From a bacterium (GTDB taxonomy: Bacteria > Myxococcota > UBA727 > JAUIJE01), in NCBI GenBank assembly GCA_030431455.1, contig JAUIJE010000013.1, positions 147,805 to 211,804 on the forward strand: a stretch of 64,000 bases of DNA. Direction: 5' to 3'. This document shows, piece after piece, positions 62,193 to 64,000 of this stretch. The position numbers and the translations under genes were made by a program. The notes beneath the pieces are model-generated. The model did not search any database. It was not told the DNA's origin and saw only the letters and a list, made by a program, of their open reading frames with translations. How positions within the stretch are numbered: position 1 is the first letter of the stretch; each line of letters starts with the position of its first letter.

Positions 62193-63804
62193 CCGACATG
62201 GTCACGTCGAGGTTGCTCGCTTCGCTGTAGGCGCCCTCCCCGTTGGGCCCGACGTTGCGGATGCCGCCCCCCCGGATGGACGCTTGGCGCACCTGGGCGT
62301 GGAAGCCCCCGCCCACGTAAAAAAAGTCCAGCACCGGATAGGCATAGGCCACGTCGAACTCGGCCACCGCGTTGAGGTGCAGCGGCGGGAACGCGTCCGC
62401 CAAGGCGTTGGGGCAGTTGGGGTGGGTGGGGACCCCGGTCACGTCCGCGCCCGGAGGGACGGTCTTGTCGACGGGGACGCCGGCGTCGCAGTTGCCGGCC
62501 ACGGTGCTGTAGTAGTTGTCGCTCTCCAGCGGCAGCATGGTGTAGCCCCCCGCGGCGATGCCCGCGGTGGCGGACAGCAACCCCAGGGTGCCGCCGAGCA
62601 GCCGCGCCCGGGCCCGCACAAAGGGGCCCGCGGTGTAGGACAGGCCGAGGGGCACGGTCACGTAGTTGGCGGGGCCCAACAACGGCACGAGCACGTCGAG
62701 CCCGGCCTGCGCCCCCGCCTCGAGGTCGACGTCCGGGGTGGTGACCAAGCGCCAGCCGAGCTCGGGGTGCAGACCCATTTGGGTCACGAGCACGAACGTG
62801 CCTTCCCCGGTGTCGGGGTCCGTGACCCCAAACCCCGTGGCGGTGGCGTAGGCACCGATGCCGCCCACGACGGGGAACGCGCCCCGGTAGGTGTAGCGCC
62901 CCGCCACCCGGCCCCCCGCGAGCGCGGCCACGGTGTACCGGGCGAAGGGGTCGTAGGCCGCGTCGCTGTTGTAGGTCTGTTGCCAGTAGGCATAGCCGGC
63001 GCGGAGGTTGAGCTCTTGTTGCTGGCCGAGCCGCTCACCCACCGGCTTCACCGGCGCGGACAGCACCGGGTCTTCCGGCGGGGCTGGCTTGTCACTGTTT
63101 GTGTTCGGGTCGCTGGGCCCGGCTTTGTCGGGCGCGGCCGCCTGATCGGGCGCTCCGTCGGGGGGGGCGGCTTTTTTGTCGTCGGGCATGGCCGGCGCGG
63201 GTTCGGCGTCGGCTTGCGAGGTCCGCCCCGCCCGGGCCCCGGCCCATCCGCCGCTTCCCGCGGTGGGGTCGCTGCCCTCGATGAGGGCGGCTTCGTCGAC
63301 CTGGTACTTGGGCACCCAGCCTTTGACCCCCGCGCTGTTGACGTACAACCACTGGGCATCCGCGCTCTGGCCCTCGACCGCGACCCGGGTGCCTTTCTGG
63401 ATCAGGGTGGACACGCTCTTGGCGTCGAAGCGCGGGGCGTCGCGCAGAATCAAGTCCACGGTGACGAACACCGCGTCGGCCTCGTCTTTGGCCAGCGGGC
63501 TCACCTCGCTGGTGGCGGTCTCCGACAAGCCCTCGTCGACGAGCCCGGTGGGGACCCAGCCCGCTTTTTCCTTCTCGAGTTCGATCAGGGCGAAGGCGCC
63601 GTCCTCGGTGGTGGACAGCACTTTGAAGCAGTCGGCCTTGTCGTTGACGCGAATGACTTCGAAGCCGAGCCCGGGTCCGCCGAGAATGGCCACGCCCTCG
63701 TCCACCCGGCGCTCGGTGCGGCGGCATTTTTTGCGTCGGGCGTCGGCCGAGGCCGCGAGCAACATCGCGACCACGACGACCAGGACCCACGCGCGATTCC
63801 GCAT
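62164..63804 (-). CDS. exported SH3-like plus beta-barrel outer-membrane protein
   Basis: A 546-residue protein. Signal peptide WVLVVVVAMLLAASADA; two SH3-like segments in residues about 30-175 (GFEVIRVNDKADCFKVLSTTEDGAFALIELEKEKAGWVPTGL; AVFVTVDLILRDAPRFDAKSVSTLIQKGTRVAVEGQ...WLYVNSAGVKGWVPKYQVDE). A Pro/Ala/Asp linker follows, then a C-terminal half of alternating beta-strands ending in VTAGATFVF with terminal Phe, an outer-membrane barrel. Peptidoglycan-binding SH3 plus barrel would tie wall and membrane. It overlaps APP1 by 29 bp at the 3' end. Confidence 0.82.
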   Translation of the reverse strand: MRNRAWVLVVVVAMLLAASADARRKKCRRTERRVDEGVAILGGPGLGFEVIRVNDKADCFKVLSTTEDGAFALIELEKEKAGWVPTGLVDEGLSETATSEVSPLAKDEADAVFVTVDLILRDAPRFDAKSVSTLIQKGTRVAVEGQSADAQWLYVNSAGVKGWVPKYQVDEAALIEGSDPTAGSGGWAGARAGRTSQADAEPAPAMPDDKKAAPPDGAPDQAAAPDKAGPSDPNTNSDKPAPPEDPVLSAPVKPVGERLGQQQELNLRAGYAYWQQTYNSDAAYDPFARYTVAALAGGRVAGRYTYRGAFPVVGGIGAYATATGFGVTDPDTGEGTFVLVTQMGLHPELGWRLVTTPDVDLEAGAQAGLDVLVPLLGPANYVTVPLGLSYTAGPFVRARARLLGGTLGLLSATAGIAAGGYTMLPLESDNYYSTVAGNCDAGVPVDKTVPPGADVTGVPTHPNCPNALADAFPPLHLNAVAEFDVAYAYPVLDFFYVGGGFHAQVRQASIRGGGIRNVGPNGEGAYSEASNLDVTMSVTAGATFVF

Positions 63805-63872
63805 ACGTCGTCATAGCACTGTTGCCAGGGTTGGGTACATCGGCCGGCAAAGCCGCATGATCTCGTCGGGCC

Positions 63873-63902
63873 AAAAGAAAAACCCCTCGCTTTCGCGAGG
63901 GG
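63873..63902 (-). terminator. terminator of the gene entering from the right edge
   Basis: CCCCTCGC-TTTC-GCGAGGGG, a perfect 8-bp stem, followed on the minus strand by TTTTTCTTTT. It lies 28 bp after the stop codon at 63931. Confidence 0.88.
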
Positions 63903-63930
63903 CCTTCCGGTCAACGTTTGACTCTAGCCT

Positions 63931-64000
63931 TTAGTTGTCAGGCGTGAAGTCGAACACGTTGTACGCGATGGAGTGCGTGGCCGTCGGGTCGTTGCCCGGG
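63931..64000 (-). CDS. C-terminal end of an unidentified gene (truncated by the window edge)
   Basis: The last 22 codons before a TAA read PGNDPTATHSIAYNVFDFTPDN. The frame is supported by the strong terminator placed right after it. Too little remains to name the product; the aromatic-rich end could be an exported protein. Confidence 0.55.
   Translation of the reverse strand, partial: PGNDPTATHSIAYNVFDFTPDN

Overview
The window is very GC-rich (about 70 percent by eye) and tightly packed. It looks like a chromosomal segment of a myxobacterium-like (Myxococcota / former Deltaproteobacteria) predator or saprophyte. This is inferred from the many lipoproteins with glycine-aspartate stalks, the C-terminal anchors of the MYXO-CTERM kind (Cys-rich spacer, one hydrophobic helix, Arg-rich end), the histone-H1-like tail, and FHA-GGDEF and PilZ signalling proteins. 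There is no phage, IS element, CRISPR array, rRNA or convincing tRNA.

Layout. 1-2.3 kb: end of an alanyl-tRNA editing protein, a TetR regulator and an L,D-transpeptidase-like protein behind a perfect operator-like palindrome. 2.4-8.3 kb: small conserved proteins, an H1-tail/helical-repeat protein, serS, and an envelope-stress cassette (ECF sigma, membrane partner, Spy/CpxP-like protein) joined by two 4-nt overlaps. 8.4-16 kb: a YdjM/alpha-beta-hydrolase/membrane fusion, a lipoprotein operon with a Cys-His-Asp thiol enzyme, and ArsR, SRPBCC and VOC genes. 16.2-18.4 kb: groES-groEL behind a CIRCE operator. 18.5-21.3 kb: a conserved unknown protein, a lipoprotein with an 86-bp duplication and an M23 peptidase lipoprotein. 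21.4-25.5 kb: a Fur-box-led iron cassette (DUF4856 lipoprotein, imelysin, HTTM/gamma-carboxylase-like membrane protein). 25.6-30.6 kb: beta-propeller lipoproteins, one with 47 Gly-Asp dipeptides. 30.7-33.2 kb: rpsF-rplI without rpsR, then a soluble half-receptor. 33.3-42.8 kb: surface proteins (beta-barrel, PHP lipoprotein, VWA/glutamine-amidotransferase-like protein, DUF4159 protein, subtilase). 42.8-50.9 kb: folK-mgtE, a DUF3616 protein, a DsbA lipoprotein, a remarkable hairpin-word array, two YbjN-like paralogues and an atypical NtrC-family protein. 50.9-64 kb: gltB, a double PilZ protein, secreted unknowns, a second DsbA lipoprotein, an FHA-GGDEF cyclase, a choline-monooxygenase-like Rieske enzyme overlapping an APP1 phosphatase, and an SH3/beta-barrel protein.

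Two signals are not explained by ordinary genes. (1) At 47,030-47,475 there is a 446-bp mosaic of thirteen whole modules and one partial module from three 'word' families (about 31, 34 and 38 bp). Each word carries a short hairpin, and the stems change sequence between copies with compensating changes on both sides. (2) A palindromic 11-mer, CARTGNCAYTG, occurs eleven times exactly and at least eleven more times with one mismatch. A rough hand estimate from base composition expects about 0.1 exact copies. Both were found by reading alone and need genome-scale counting.
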